From assembly GCF_001602525.1 (NCBI RefSeq), contig NZ_LSYT01000002.1, positions 496,001 to 560,000 on the forward strand: 64,000 nucleotides of DNA, given 5' to 3'. Source of the stretch: Flavobacterium chilense (GTDB lineage Bacteria > Bacteroidota > Bacteroidia > Flavobacteriales > Flavobacteriaceae). The position numbers and the translations under genes are program-made. The notes under the pieces are model-generated. The model was not told where the DNA came from. It did not search any database and was given only the letters and a program-made list of their open reading frames with translations. This document shows positions 41,698 through 50,207 of the stretch, one piece after another; within the stretch, counting starts at the first letter, position 1, and each line of letters begins with the position of its first letter.

Positions 41698-43659
41698 CAA
41701 ATCAAATTCATCCCCAATAGACAAAGAATCGTTTTTAACTGCTGTAGAATCCGGAGCTTTTATCCTGATTAAAGAACGTGCATTACCGGAAATATAAACC
41801 GGCAGTTGCTCTATTGTGTCTTCAGGGATTAAAAGGCCGCGACGAAACATTAAATTCTTTAAAAATTGCTGATTTTTTATAGCGTAGTCTTTCAGATTTC
41901 CCTGGTCATTAAACTGATACATGAATTTTCTTGGTTTCGGGATAATAGTGGCCAGATACAAACATTCATCTACATTTAAAGCCGATGGACTTTTCTGAAA
42001 ATAGAAATGACTTGCTTCGCCAATTCCGTAAACATTTGGACCCCATTCTATAATGTTAAAATAGACTTCAAGCATACGTTCTTTGCTTACCACGCGATTG
42101 TTTTCGAGTATGTAAACCAACAAAATTTCTTCCAGTTTACGCGAAAGTGTTTTTTCACGGGTTAAAAAGACATTTTTAATGAGCTGCATACTAATGGTAC
42201 TTGCACCGCGAGAGAATTTTTTAGTTCTGATATTCTTCAGAATAGACTGTTTGAAGGCTTCATTGATAAAACCGCGATGTGAGAAAAAAGAAGGATCTTC
42301 AGTAGTTAAAACACATTTTCTCAAATAAGGAGAAATCTGATCTAAAGGGGTATAATTCGGATTGGCATTTCCAACCAGAACCGGACGCTGCAATACGTTT
42401 TGTATGATGGCACGATAGACAAATTCACCGTTGAGTTTGTTAAGATCGGCTTCTCCGTATTTGGTGATTTTTAAATCTTCCTTGTTTAGTTTACTGTCAA
42501 AAACTAAAGTGTTTGGATTGTTTTTGTTGAACCTGAAATCGAGTTTATAATCAAAATTTCCCGTTGCTTCCATTCCCTGAAAATGAGTAAATAATCCATC
42601 AGGCAACGAAACGATAAAGTCCTGCGCCTGCATTTTTGGAATATGAACTTTTAAAGTATAAATCGTATCTTTTTCGGTACTGTAAGAAACATATGGTTTT
42701 ACTTTGATCTTATTTAATTGCATGGTTGAGGTGCTGTCGATCGATATAAAATCATCACCTAATAAAAATCGGTAATCAAAACGCGCATTTTTAATGACAA
42801 CATCTTTACTGGCAATTTTTGGATGATTGATTTTTAAATTAACGATAGAAGTATACCCGTCAATATGTAATTCGCTTCCGTCTTTTTCTATGTTCTGCAC
42901 ATTTAAACGAATCGAATCAAAACTTGCTTTCAGGTTGTAGCGCTCGTCTAAATACGGAACGCGAATGGCTCCGGTATCTAAATTAAAGAAACGGATATCT
43001 GCTTTTTTATTTCTTGGATCTGCAAATCCTTTTATATTCCAGCGCTGATCAAAATCTTTGCTCTGAACATGAAGGCTGGTTTCAAGTTGTTTATTGTCTA
43101 AAATAAGCTTATTGACAGCGACAGACGTTTTTTTGCCGTTATCATCAATTCTGAAATTCAGCTTTTCCAACTTCATATCGGTTGGAACAAGATTCAGCAA
43201 TTTGGAAATAATACGATACGCAAAAGTGGCATATTTGCGTTTTTCATTTTTATCAGAATCGGCTTTGTCTTTTTTCAGGAAAGCATCAAAGTTGCGGACA
43301 TTTCCTTTTTTAACCAATTGAATGTATCCGTTATTTACTTTTAGAGTTCCAATCTGGACATCACCAATTAATAAATTTGATAAACTAATACTGGTTTCTA
43401 TTTTTTGAATGTGGCAAAGTGTATCGGCATTTTTGGGTACCAGAATAACATCTGTTAATTTAATTCCGGACAAACCATCAAACGAAGCTGATTTTACAGA
43501 AAAAGTACTATTGTATTCGGTATCCATTTTGCTTTTTACTTTTGTGATCGCTTTTCTTAACAGAGCATCACGAAAAAAGTAGAAACCTAAAAAAAGCACT
43601 ACTAATACCAGGACAAGTATTAAAAGTGCTTTATATATTTTTTGTTTTGGAAATTTCAT
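41695..43659 (-). CDS. AsmA-like/GT51 peptidoglycan glycosyltransferase fusion
   Basis: 654 residues. One membrane span (about 9-30), then about 390 residues of beta-rich, AsmA-like periplasmic sequence, then a GT51 domain (about 430-600). The glycosyltransferase motifs are all present: EDPSFFSHRGF (catalytic Glu), RGASTISMQLIKN, RKLEE and VYFNIIEWGPNVYGIGEASHFYF. There is no transpeptidase domain. Predicted to polymerise lipid II into glycan strands. The long N-terminal domain is far larger than in ordinary monofunctional enzymes. Third gene of an operon with the esterase-fold protein and radA (20-bp gap). Confidence 0.85.
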   Translation of the reverse strand: MKFPKQKIYKALLILVLVLVVLFLGFYFFRDALLRKAITKVKSKMDTEYNSTFSVKSASFDGLSGIKLTDVILVPKNADTLCHIQKIETSISLSNLLIGDVQIGTLKVNNGYIQLVKKGNVRNFDAFLKKDKADSDKNEKRKYATFAYRIISKLLNLVPTDMKLEKLNFRIDDNGKKTSVAVNKLILDNKQLETSLHVQSKDFDQRWNIKGFADPRNKKADIRFFNLDTGAIRVPYLDERYNLKASFDSIRLNVQNIEKDGSELHIDGYTSIVNLKINHPKIASKDVVIKNARFDYRFLLGDDFISIDSTSTMQLNKIKVKPYVSYSTEKDTIYTLKVHIPKMQAQDFIVSLPDGLFTHFQGMEATGNFDYKLDFRFNKNNPNTLVFDSKLNKEDLKITKYGEADLNKLNGEFVYRAIIQNVLQRPVLVGNANPNYTPLDQISPYLRKCVLTTEDPSFFSHRGFINEAFKQSILKNIRTKKFSRGASTISMQLIKNVFLTREKTLSRKLEEILLVYILENNRVVSKERMLEVYFNIIEWGPNVYGIGEASHFYFQKSPSALNVDECLYLATIIPKPRKFMYQFNDQGNLKDYAIKNQQFLKNLMFRRGLLIPEDTIEQLPVYISGNARSLIRIKAPDSTAVKNDSLSIGDEFDL

Positions 43660-43679
43660 AAAGTAAATTTAGAACAATA

Positions 43680-45041
43680 TTATCCAAAAAGAATACCTGC
43701 TACATCTTCAATTTTGGCTACAAGCTCAATCTTGATTCCGGTATCTTTTAATGCAATTTTGTTGTACTTAGAGACAAAGATAGTGGTAAAGCCCAATTTC
43801 TCGGCTTCCTGAATACGCTGATCTACACGGTTTACAGGACGAATTTCTCCCGAAAGTCCCACTTCGCCGGCAAAACAAAAACCTTTTGTAACCGGAATAT
43901 CTTCGTTTGAAGATAAAATAGCGGCAACAACTGCTAAATCAATGGCCGGATCATCAACAGAAATTCCTCCGGTAACATTCAGGAATACATCCTTTGCACC
44001 TAAACGAAAACCGGCTCTTTTTTCTAAAACGGCCAAAATCATGTTTAATCTTTTGGCATTATAACCCGTTGTGCTTCGTTGTGGGGTTCCGTAAACTGCG
44101 GTACTTACCAGAGATTGTATTTCGATCATCAGCGGTCGCATGCCTTCCATGGTTGTGGCAATTGCAGTTCCTGACATTTCTTCGTCTTTGTGGGAAATCA
44201 ATATTTCAGACGGATTAGAAACTTCTCTTAAGCCGCTTCCAAGCATTTCATAAATTCCCAATTCGGCAGTTGAGCCAAAACGGTTTTTTAAAGAACGCAG
44301 AATTCGGTACACATGATTTCGGTCGCCTTCAAATTGTAAAACAGTATCGACCATGTGCTCCAGAATTTTTGGTCCGGCGATATTTCCGTCTTTCGTAATA
44401 TGTCCAATCAAAATAACCGGAATATTGGTTTCTTTCGCGAATTTGATCAGTTCGGCAGTGGTTTCTCTAATTTGAGAAATACTTCCGGCTGTTGATTCGA
44501 TATAATCGGTATGTAAAGTCTGGATAGAGTCAATAATGACAATTTCTGGCTGAATGGCTTCAATTTGCTTGAAGATGTTTTGCGTTTTAGTTTCCGTCAG
44601 GATATAACAATTGTCACTGTTTGGCGTAATCCTTTCGGCGCGCATTTTAATTTGTTTCTGGCTTTCTTCTCCGGAAACATATAAGGTTTTATAAGGTAAT
44701 TTTAGAGAGATCTGAAGCAAAAGTGTACTTTTTCCAATTCCGGGTTCACCGCCCAAAAGTGTCAAAGATCCCGGAACAATTCCACCACCCAAAACACGAT
44801 TTAACTCGCCGTCAGTAGTATTCATTCGAATTTCCTGAGCAGAATCTATTTCGTTAATTTTTAATGGGCGTGGTGCTTTACCACTTGTAGTGGGTTCGCT
44901 TTTCCAGGCAACCTTTTCTTGTTTCTGAATGATTTCTTCGGCAATCGTATTCCATTCTTTGCAGGCATTACATTGTCCCTGCCATTTGGCATATTGAGTT
45001 CCGCAGTTTTGACAAAAAAAGGAAGTTTTAACTTTTGACAT
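43680..45041 (-). CDS. radA: DNA repair protein RadA
   Basis: 453 residues. N-terminal zinc finger CQNCGTQYAKWQGQCNAC (10-27). RecA-like core with Walker A GGEPGIGKST (97-106), the RadA-specific SLKNRFGSTAELG motif, and a C-terminal Lon-like domain (about 290-450). A helicase that extends branches during recombination. Its ATG overlaps the stop of the upstream gene (TAATG), so it is translationally coupled. Confidence 0.96.
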   Translation of the reverse strand: MSKVKTSFFCQNCGTQYAKWQGQCNACKEWNTIAEEIIQKQEKVAWKSEPTTSGKAPRPLKINEIDSAQEIRMNTTDGELNRVLGGGIVPGSLTLLGGEPGIGKSTLLLQISLKLPYKTLYVSGEESQKQIKMRAERITPNSDNCYILTETKTQNIFKQIEAIQPEIVIIDSIQTLHTDYIESTAGSISQIRETTAELIKFAKETNIPVILIGHITKDGNIAGPKILEHMVDTVLQFEGDRNHVYRILRSLKNRFGSTAELGIYEMLGSGLREVSNPSEILISHKDEEMSGTAIATTMEGMRPLMIEIQSLVSTAVYGTPQRSTTGYNAKRLNMILAVLEKRAGFRLGAKDVFLNVTGGISVDDPAIDLAVVAAILSSNEDIPVTKGFCFAGEVGLSGEIRPVNRVDQRIQEAEKLGFTTIFVSKYNKIALKDTGIKIELVAKIEDVAGILFG

Positions 45042-46195
45042 TATTTACTGGTTTTTTCAAGTGTTTTCATCTGGTCGATTTTCTCGTACATCAAATCTTT
45101 GTTTAAATCTCCAATAGGCTCCATTTGCGAAGCGTTTTGATATTTTTTTGACGCTCTTTTTGGATCTCCCATTTTTTCGTACATCAATCCTAATTCGTAT
45201 TCGCCTAACATCGCTTTAGGGTAATTTACATTTCCAATTTCAGCCATTTTGCCTAATTCGTCATAGGCATTCTTTTTCAGGATAAGGGTTTCTATAATTT
45301 TGAAATCGCTTATTCTTACCGGAATCTGAACTCCAAGAACTTTAGACATTACATTGTATTTGTTTTCCAGATAATCTGCGTAACCTGTTTCAAGAACAGC
45401 AATCTTATTATTGTATTCGGCAGAATTTATAGGTCTGTAAACTTCAAATATTTGATATAAAGCACTTGGAATAGCATGTAAAACTTCTGTGTAATGGGTT
45501 GTACCTTTAAACAAATCGTATTTATAATTTACTAACGGATTATTAGCAATTTTAATATTACTGTCTAATTTTTCAATAGGTTCTTTGATTTTTTTATTAT
45601 CTCCGTCTGCTACAGATAAGTAATAAAATAAAGGCTCTGTTAATTTAGCGAACTTTTCAGGAATTCGAACTTCCATCTTATTGGCAAGCTCAGGACTAAA
45701 AGAGATGTAAGCATTAAAAAGAGGTTTTTCTTTATATAAATAGAAATTGATAAAACTTGCTGTTACGTCATGACCTGCAATAATTCTAAAAGGCGATGTA
45801 CGATATTTTTTTTCGATGTAGGGAACCAATTCGGCACCAATAAATTCAAAAAAGTTTGCTCCTTTTTCAAACGGAAGTCCAGTATTCTGATCAGTTGTTG
45901 TGTCGTCTTCACGTTCATCATTTTTATTTTGATGAACACCAATAATAATTGCTTCCGGCAAATCTCCCCAATAAGCACCGTAACTTAAAGCGCCGGAGAA
46001 AGGATCAAACAGATAATCACCATCCAGTAAATACAAAACCGGATATTTTTTATCAGGATTGGCTTCGTAAGATTCAGGAAGTCCGATGGTTATTCTTCGT
46101 TCTTCTCCCAGTTTTTCAGATTTGATGTTGTCGAATCTTTTCTGCGAGAAAACAGAAACAGAAATTAAAGTAATGAGTAGGTAAACTTTTTTCAT
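45041..46195 (-). CDS. Secreted esterase-fold protein with Asp in place of the nucleophile Ser
   Basis: Start taken at the Met of MKKVYLLITLISVSVFSQ (signal peptide); another ATG lies 12 nt upstream. About 384 residues. An Esterase_D/enterochelin-esterase-type alpha/beta-hydrolase domain (about 25-260), with YPVLYLLDGDYLFDP and AYISFSPEL, is followed by TPR-like helices. The nucleophile elbow reads IIAGHDVTASF: family members have GHSxGG, but here the nucleophile position (D143) is Asp. It is either non-catalytic or uses Asp as nucleophile, as haloalkane dehalogenases do. Heads the operon with radA. Confidence 0.82.
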   Translation of the reverse strand: MKKVYLLITLISVSVFSQKRFDNIKSEKLGEERRITIGLPESYEANPDKKYPVLYLLDGDYLFDPFSGALSYGAYWGDLPEAIIIGVHQNKNDEREDDTTTDQNTGLPFEKGANFFEFIGAELVPYIEKKYRTSPFRIIAGHDVTASFINFYLYKEKPLFNAYISFSPELANKMEVRIPEKFAKLTEPLFYYLSVADGDNKKIKEPIEKLDSNIKIANNPLVNYKYDLFKGTTHYTEVLHAIPSALYQIFEVYRPINSAEYNNKIAVLETGYADYLENKYNVMSKVLGVQIPVRISDFKIIETLILKKNAYDELGKMAEIGNVNYPKAMLGEYELGLMYEKMGDPKRASKKYQNASQMEPIGDLNKDLMYEKIDQMKTLEKTSK

Positions 46196-46394
46196 GAGTT
46201 GGGGCATTTCAGTGAATTAAAAAGTATTGAAATAGTGTAGCAATATAATACTTTATTTGCTTTTTTATTGTGGTAGGATTTTAAAAAAGGACTGAAAGTA
46301 TAGGATAATTTGTTTTAATTTAAGGCAAAACAAATCTGATTCGTTCAAAAATAATTTTGACAAATAAAAAGGAAAGTAAAATGTAAATGAAGGA

Positions 46395-46745
46395 TTAAGT
46401 TAGCGAATTATCGTTTTCATTAGGGAAAATGATCCATGGCTTGAAGGTTTTGGCTTCTTCAAATTCCAGGGTTGCATAAGATATAATGATGATAATATCG
46501 TCTTTTTGAACTTTTCTTGCCGCAGGTCCATTCAGTGTTATATCTCCTGAATTTTTTTCTCCTTTGATCGCGTAAGTTTCAAAACGTTCGCCATTATTAA
46601 TGTTTACAATAGATACTTTTTCGCCTTCAATAATATTTGAGGCTTCCAGTAATGTTTCATCAATAGTAATGCTGCCAATATAATTTAAATCAGCTCCGGT
46701 TACTTTTACTCGATGAATTTTTGATTTTATAACTTGAATTTGCAT
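46395..46745 (-). CDS. panD: Aspartate 1-decarboxylase
   Basis: 116 residues. Makes beta-alanine for pantothenate. The self-cleavage site is Gly24-Ser25 in NYIGSITIDE, which yields the pyruvoyl group. Other conserved features are VSIVNINNGERFETYAI and TLNGPAARKVQKDDIIIIISY. Lies 14 bp downstream of panC, so the two form one operon that makes and joins both halves of pantothenate's last step. Confidence 0.96.
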   Translation of the reverse strand: MQIQVIKSKIHRVKVTGADLNYIGSITIDETLLEASNIIEGEKVSIVNINNGERFETYAIKGEKNSGDITLNGPAARKVQKDDIIIIISYATLEFEEAKTFKPWIIFPNENDNSLT

Positions 46746-46759
46746 GGTGCAAAGGTAAA

Positions 46760-47608
46760 TTAATTTAATGAAATGGTATCAATCAGCCTTATAGAATTAA
46801 CAAATACCGCTATAAATGCACGGTAATTTTTGTCTTTATTTTTATGATCTATAGGCAATAATGTAGATTCGTCAGCAATGACAAAATATTCCAGCTCGAA
46901 TTTTTTGTTGTCTTTGAATGAATTTTTAACAAATTCGATCGTCTCTTCAGGGCTGCTGGTCTGAAAAATCTCTTTTGCTTCAGTCAGGGTTTTGTAAATA
47001 ATAGAAGCTTCTTTTCTTTCTTCCGGAGTTAAGCGTTCATTTCTGGAACTCATCGCCAATTGATTGTCTTCTCTAAAAATAGGGCAACCAACAATATTTA
47101 CAGGTAAATGGTTTTTTTCGACCATTTTTTTAACGATTTGCAATTGCTGAAAATCTTTTTCGCCAAAATAGGCATTGGTTGGAGTAACAATTTCGAACAG
47201 GCGTTTTACAATAGTTCCGACTCCGTTAAAGTGTCCGGGTCTGAATTTTCCCTCCATCTGATTCTCTAATCCGTCAAAGTCAAAAGATTGAGAAATTGTA
47301 TGTCCTTCATAAATATCATCTACAGAAGGTGCATATAAAATCATTTTGTCACTTAAACCTCTCATTTTCTTTACATCCTCCTCTAATGTTCGGGGATATT
47401 TCTCGAGATCTTCGGGGTTGTTAAACTGAGTTGGGTTTACGAAAATACTTACAACTGTATCGTCGTTTTCTTTAAGTGATCTTTGCATTAAAGCCAAATG
47501 CCCTTGGTGTAAAGCGCCCATTGTTGGTACAAATCCGATAGTTGAATTTGTAGTTTTGATAGTTTTCAAATAAGCTATCAAAGCTACTTTACCGTAGAAA
47601 ATATGCAT
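46760..47608 (-). CDS. panC: Pantoate-beta-alanine ligase
   Basis: 282 residues from the ATG of MHIFYGKVALIAYLK, the usual length. An upstream in-frame ATG at 47638 lies inside a TATGTTTG promoter box and cannot be transcribed from it. Motifs: GFVPTMGALHQGHLALM (HIGH-like ATP site), VSIFVNPTQFNNPEDLEKYPR, FGEKDFQQLQIV and MSSRNERLTPEER. Joins pantoate and beta-alanine with ATP. Divergent from the GlgA-like gene. Confidence 0.95.
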   Translation of the reverse strand: MHIFYGKVALIAYLKTIKTTNSTIGFVPTMGALHQGHLALMQRSLKENDDTVVSIFVNPTQFNNPEDLEKYPRTLEEDVKKMRGLSDKMILYAPSVDDIYEGHTISQSFDFDGLENQMEGKFRPGHFNGVGTIVKRLFEIVTPTNAYFGEKDFQQLQIVKKMVEKNHLPVNIVGCPIFREDNQLAMSSRNERLTPEERKEASIIYKTLTEAKEIFQTSSPEETIEFVKNSFKDNKKFELEYFVIADESTLLPIDHKNKDKNYRAFIAVFVNSIRLIDTISLN

Positions 47609-47631
47609 GGCGGTATTATTAAAATTTAGTG

Positions 47632-47639
47632 CAAACATA
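47632..47639 (-). promoter_or_regulatory. panC -7 box (TATGTTTG)
   Basis: Exact TAnnTTTG on the minus strand, 23 nt before the ATG at 47608. It contains the upstream ATG (47638-47636), which rules that codon out as the start if this promoter is used. Confidence 0.6.
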
Positions 47640-47670
47640 ATATATTAGTTATAAACTGCATAAATTTTTG

Positions 47671-47678
47671 TAATTTTG
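47671..47678 (+). promoter_or_regulatory. Putative -7 box for the GlgA-like gene (TAATTTTG)
   Basis: Exact TAnnTTTG on the plus strand, 38 nt before the ATG at 47717. Confidence 0.5.
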
Positions 47679-47716
47679 CAACGTTTTTATTACCAAAAAT
47701 TAAGTAAAATACTATT

Positions 47717-48523
47717 ATGAAAGATAAGAGGATATTATATGTATCATCTGAAGTCGTGCCTTACTTGGCTGAAAATGAGGTTTCTTTAATGTCTTATGAC
47801 GTTCCAAAAATGATTAACGATCAGGGAGGTCAGATAAGAATTTTCATGCCAAGATACGGAAATATTAACGAGAGAAGACACCAGTTACACGAAGTGATTA
47901 GACTTTCAGGAATGAATTTGGTAGTGAATGACTTAGATATGCCATTGATTATTAAGGTTGCTTCGATTCCTAAAGAAAGAATTCAGGTTTACTTTATCGA
48001 TAATGATGAATACTTTAAGCGTAAAGCAACTTTTGCTGACGAAGAGGGAGTTCTGTATCCTGATAATGATGAAAGAGCCATATTTTTTGCAAAAGGAGTT
48101 GTAGAAACGGTAAAAAAACTAAACTGGGTTCCGGATATTATTCACGTTCATGGCTGGTTAGCTGCAATGTTACCAATCTACATGAAACATTACTATAAAA
48201 ACGAAGCTTTATTTTCTGAAACTAAAATTGTGACCTCTGTTTATGGTCAGTCTTTTGATGAAAATCTGGATTTAGAAATGATAAATAAGGTGAAATTTGA
48301 TGGTGTTCCGCATGAATCTGTTGCTGATCTTGAAACACCTAACTACGAAAATATCATGAAGGCTAGTGTTTTACATTCTGATGCCGTGATAATAGCATCT
48401 GAAAATGTATCTCCAAGTTTAACAAAATTTATAGAATCTTCAGGAAAACCTTTTTTACCTTTCGCCAGGAAAGATGCATTCGCTGAAGCGTATACAAATT
48501 TCTATAAAACGATGGGTCTTTAA
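47717..48523 (+). CDS. GlgA-like protein, N-terminal glycosyltransferase-5 domain only
   Basis: 268 residues, about half of a normal glycogen synthase. It matches the N-terminal GT5 Rossmann domain: ILYVSSEVVPYLAENEVSLM, IRIFMPRYGNINERRHQLHE, PDIIHVHGWLAAMLPIYMKH. The ADP-glucose-binding KxGGL motif expected after 'SSEV.P' is replaced by AENEVSL, and the C-terminal catalytic domain is missing. It is probably not a glycogen synthase. It ends at a natural stop, not a frameshift, followed 21 bp later by the DUF4270 gene, which suggests a conserved shortened form with a binding or regulatory role. Confidence 0.8.
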   Translation: MKDKRILYVSSEVVPYLAENEVSLMSYDVPKMINDQGGQIRIFMPRYGNINERRHQLHEVIRLSGMNLVVNDLDMPLIIKVASIPKERIQVYFIDNDEYFKRKATFADEEGVLYPDNDERAIFFAKGVVETVKKLNWVPDIIHVHGWLAAMLPIYMKHYYKNEALFSETKIVTSVYGQSFDENLDLEMINKVKFDGVPHESVADLETPNYENIMKASVLHSDAVIIASENVSPSLTKFIESSGKPFLPFARKDAFAEAYTNFYKTMGL

Positions 48524-48544
48524 AAATTAACTTTATTATTAAAC

Positions 48545-50197
48545 ATGTATAATACTTCTTTTATTAAGAAAATTCTATTAGTCGCAACAGTTGTTCTTTT
48601 GTATTCTTGCGATAAAGATTTTAATGCGATTGGTGATGGTTTGATCGGTGATGATCATTTTGGATTAGAGTCTGAAAAATATGATGTTTTAGCTTATAAT
48701 CAGGAAGTAACTCCGGTTCAGTCAAATGGACTGACACTATATGGCTTAGGTATTTATGATAATCCGGTTTTTGGAAGCACTACTTCAAGTTTTGTTACTC
48801 AGGTTAATTTGAGTGCTTATGCGCCAACTATAGGTGATTCGCCTGAAATAGAAAGTGTAGTATTAACTGTTCCTTATTTAAGTCATGTAACTGCATCTGA
48901 TCCAAAAGGCGGAAGTGTATATGCTTTGGACTCTATATATGGAGACAAAAAAAATGGTAAAATTAAACTGAGTGTTTACGAATCAGGTGTTCAAATGCGC
49001 GGTTCTTATATTAACGGAGGGTCACAATTTCCTCAGTTGTATTATACCAATCAGGATTCTCCGGATTCAGATGATATAAATTTTGATGCGAGCAAAATTG
49101 GAGCAAGATTAAATGACTCCAGCGATAAGTCACAAAATGATGAATTTGTTTTTAGTGCAGCACAAAGAAAAGATTCAACTGTAGTTGATGCTAATGCCGC
49201 TACAAAAACATATACATACACTTACGTGGCGCCTCAAATGCGATTGGATTTGAATACAGCATATTTTCAGAATAAAATACTTAAAGCCGATGCTTCAAAA
49301 CTTTCTTCTCCGGATATTTTTCAGGAATATTTCAGAGGACTATATTTTAAAGTAGAGCGATCAGGTAGTAATCCTGTGAATATGGCATTAATAAATTTTG
49401 CCCAGACTGGTGCTGTAATCACGATCAAATATAAAGCAAAAACGGCTGTAACAACAGATCCTGATACTACAACCGAAGAGAAGACACTGGTGATTAATTT
49501 ATCTGGTGGTGCTGCAGCTGGTTTGCAAAAAGGTTCCAGAACTTCAGATTTTGATACGGCTATAAAAAATCCAAATAAAACAACTGGAGATGACAGGCTT
49601 TACTTAAAAGGAGGCCAAGGGTCGCTTGCTGTGATCGAATTGACCGGATTTGCAGCTAAGCTAAATGAATTAAGAACTAAAAACTGGTTAGTAAATGAAG
49701 CTAATTTAGTTTTTTCTATTGATTCAGATAAAATGGCTTATAATCCTAGCAGTAACCCGGATAATTTAGCCTGGGAGCCAAAACGGGTTTATTTATATGA
49801 CCTTGATAATAATTTGCCAATTGCAGATTATTTATCAGACGGAACTTCTAGTATAACAACTGACAGTAAAATGACAAAGGTTGTTTACAGTGGTATCATT
49901 AATGTTGATGCTACTACTAAACGAGGTACGACTTATAAAATTAGGTTAACCAGTCATATTCGTAATATTATAAAAGATGCCACTGTAAAAAATGTAAGAT
50001 TAGGTTTAGTTGTTACAGGAGATATAAATACTATAGCTTCAAGCAAATTAAAACTTAAAAATGACGTTATTACAGATGTGCCAAGAGCTTCAGTAATGAG
50101 TCCGTTAGGGACAGTATTATTCGGAGGGTCTTCAAGTTCAAATATTCCAGCCGGAAAAAAATTGCAACTTGAAATTTACTACACGAAACCAAATTAA
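48545..50197 (+). CDS. DUF4270 lipoprotein
   Basis: 550 residues. Lipobox signal KKILLVATVVLLYSC, then DKDFNAIGDGLIGDDHFG, which is the DUF4270 start. The rest is mostly beta strand with FDTAIKNPN and a closing GKKLQLEIYYTKPN. Anchored in the outer membrane or exposed on the cell surface; function unknown. Lies between the GlgA-like gene and glmS with gaps of 21 and 10 bp, so probably one operon. The coupling to glmS hints at a role with surface polysaccharide or envelope, but that is inference. Confidence 0.85.
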   Translation: MYNTSFIKKILLVATVVLLYSCDKDFNAIGDGLIGDDHFGLESEKYDVLAYNQEVTPVQSNGLTLYGLGIYDNPVFGSTTSSFVTQVNLSAYAPTIGDSPEIESVVLTVPYLSHVTASDPKGGSVYALDSIYGDKKNGKIKLSVYESGVQMRGSYINGGSQFPQLYYTNQDSPDSDDINFDASKIGARLNDSSDKSQNDEFVFSAAQRKDSTVVDANAATKTYTYTYVAPQMRLDLNTAYFQNKILKADASKLSSPDIFQEYFRGLYFKVERSGSNPVNMALINFAQTGAVITIKYKAKTAVTTDPDTTTEEKTLVINLSGGAAAGLQKGSRTSDFDTAIKNPNKTTGDDRLYLKGGQGSLAVIELTGFAAKLNELRTKNWLVNEANLVFSIDSDKMAYNPSSNPDNLAWEPKRVYLYDLDNNLPIADYLSDGTSSITTDSKMTKVVYSGIINVDATTKRGTTYKIRLTSHIRNIIKDATVKNVRLGLVVTGDINTIASSKLKLKNDVITDVPRASVMSPLGTVLFGGSSSSNIPAGKKLQLEIYYTKPN

Positions 50198-50207
50198 TAA
50201 ATAATAT

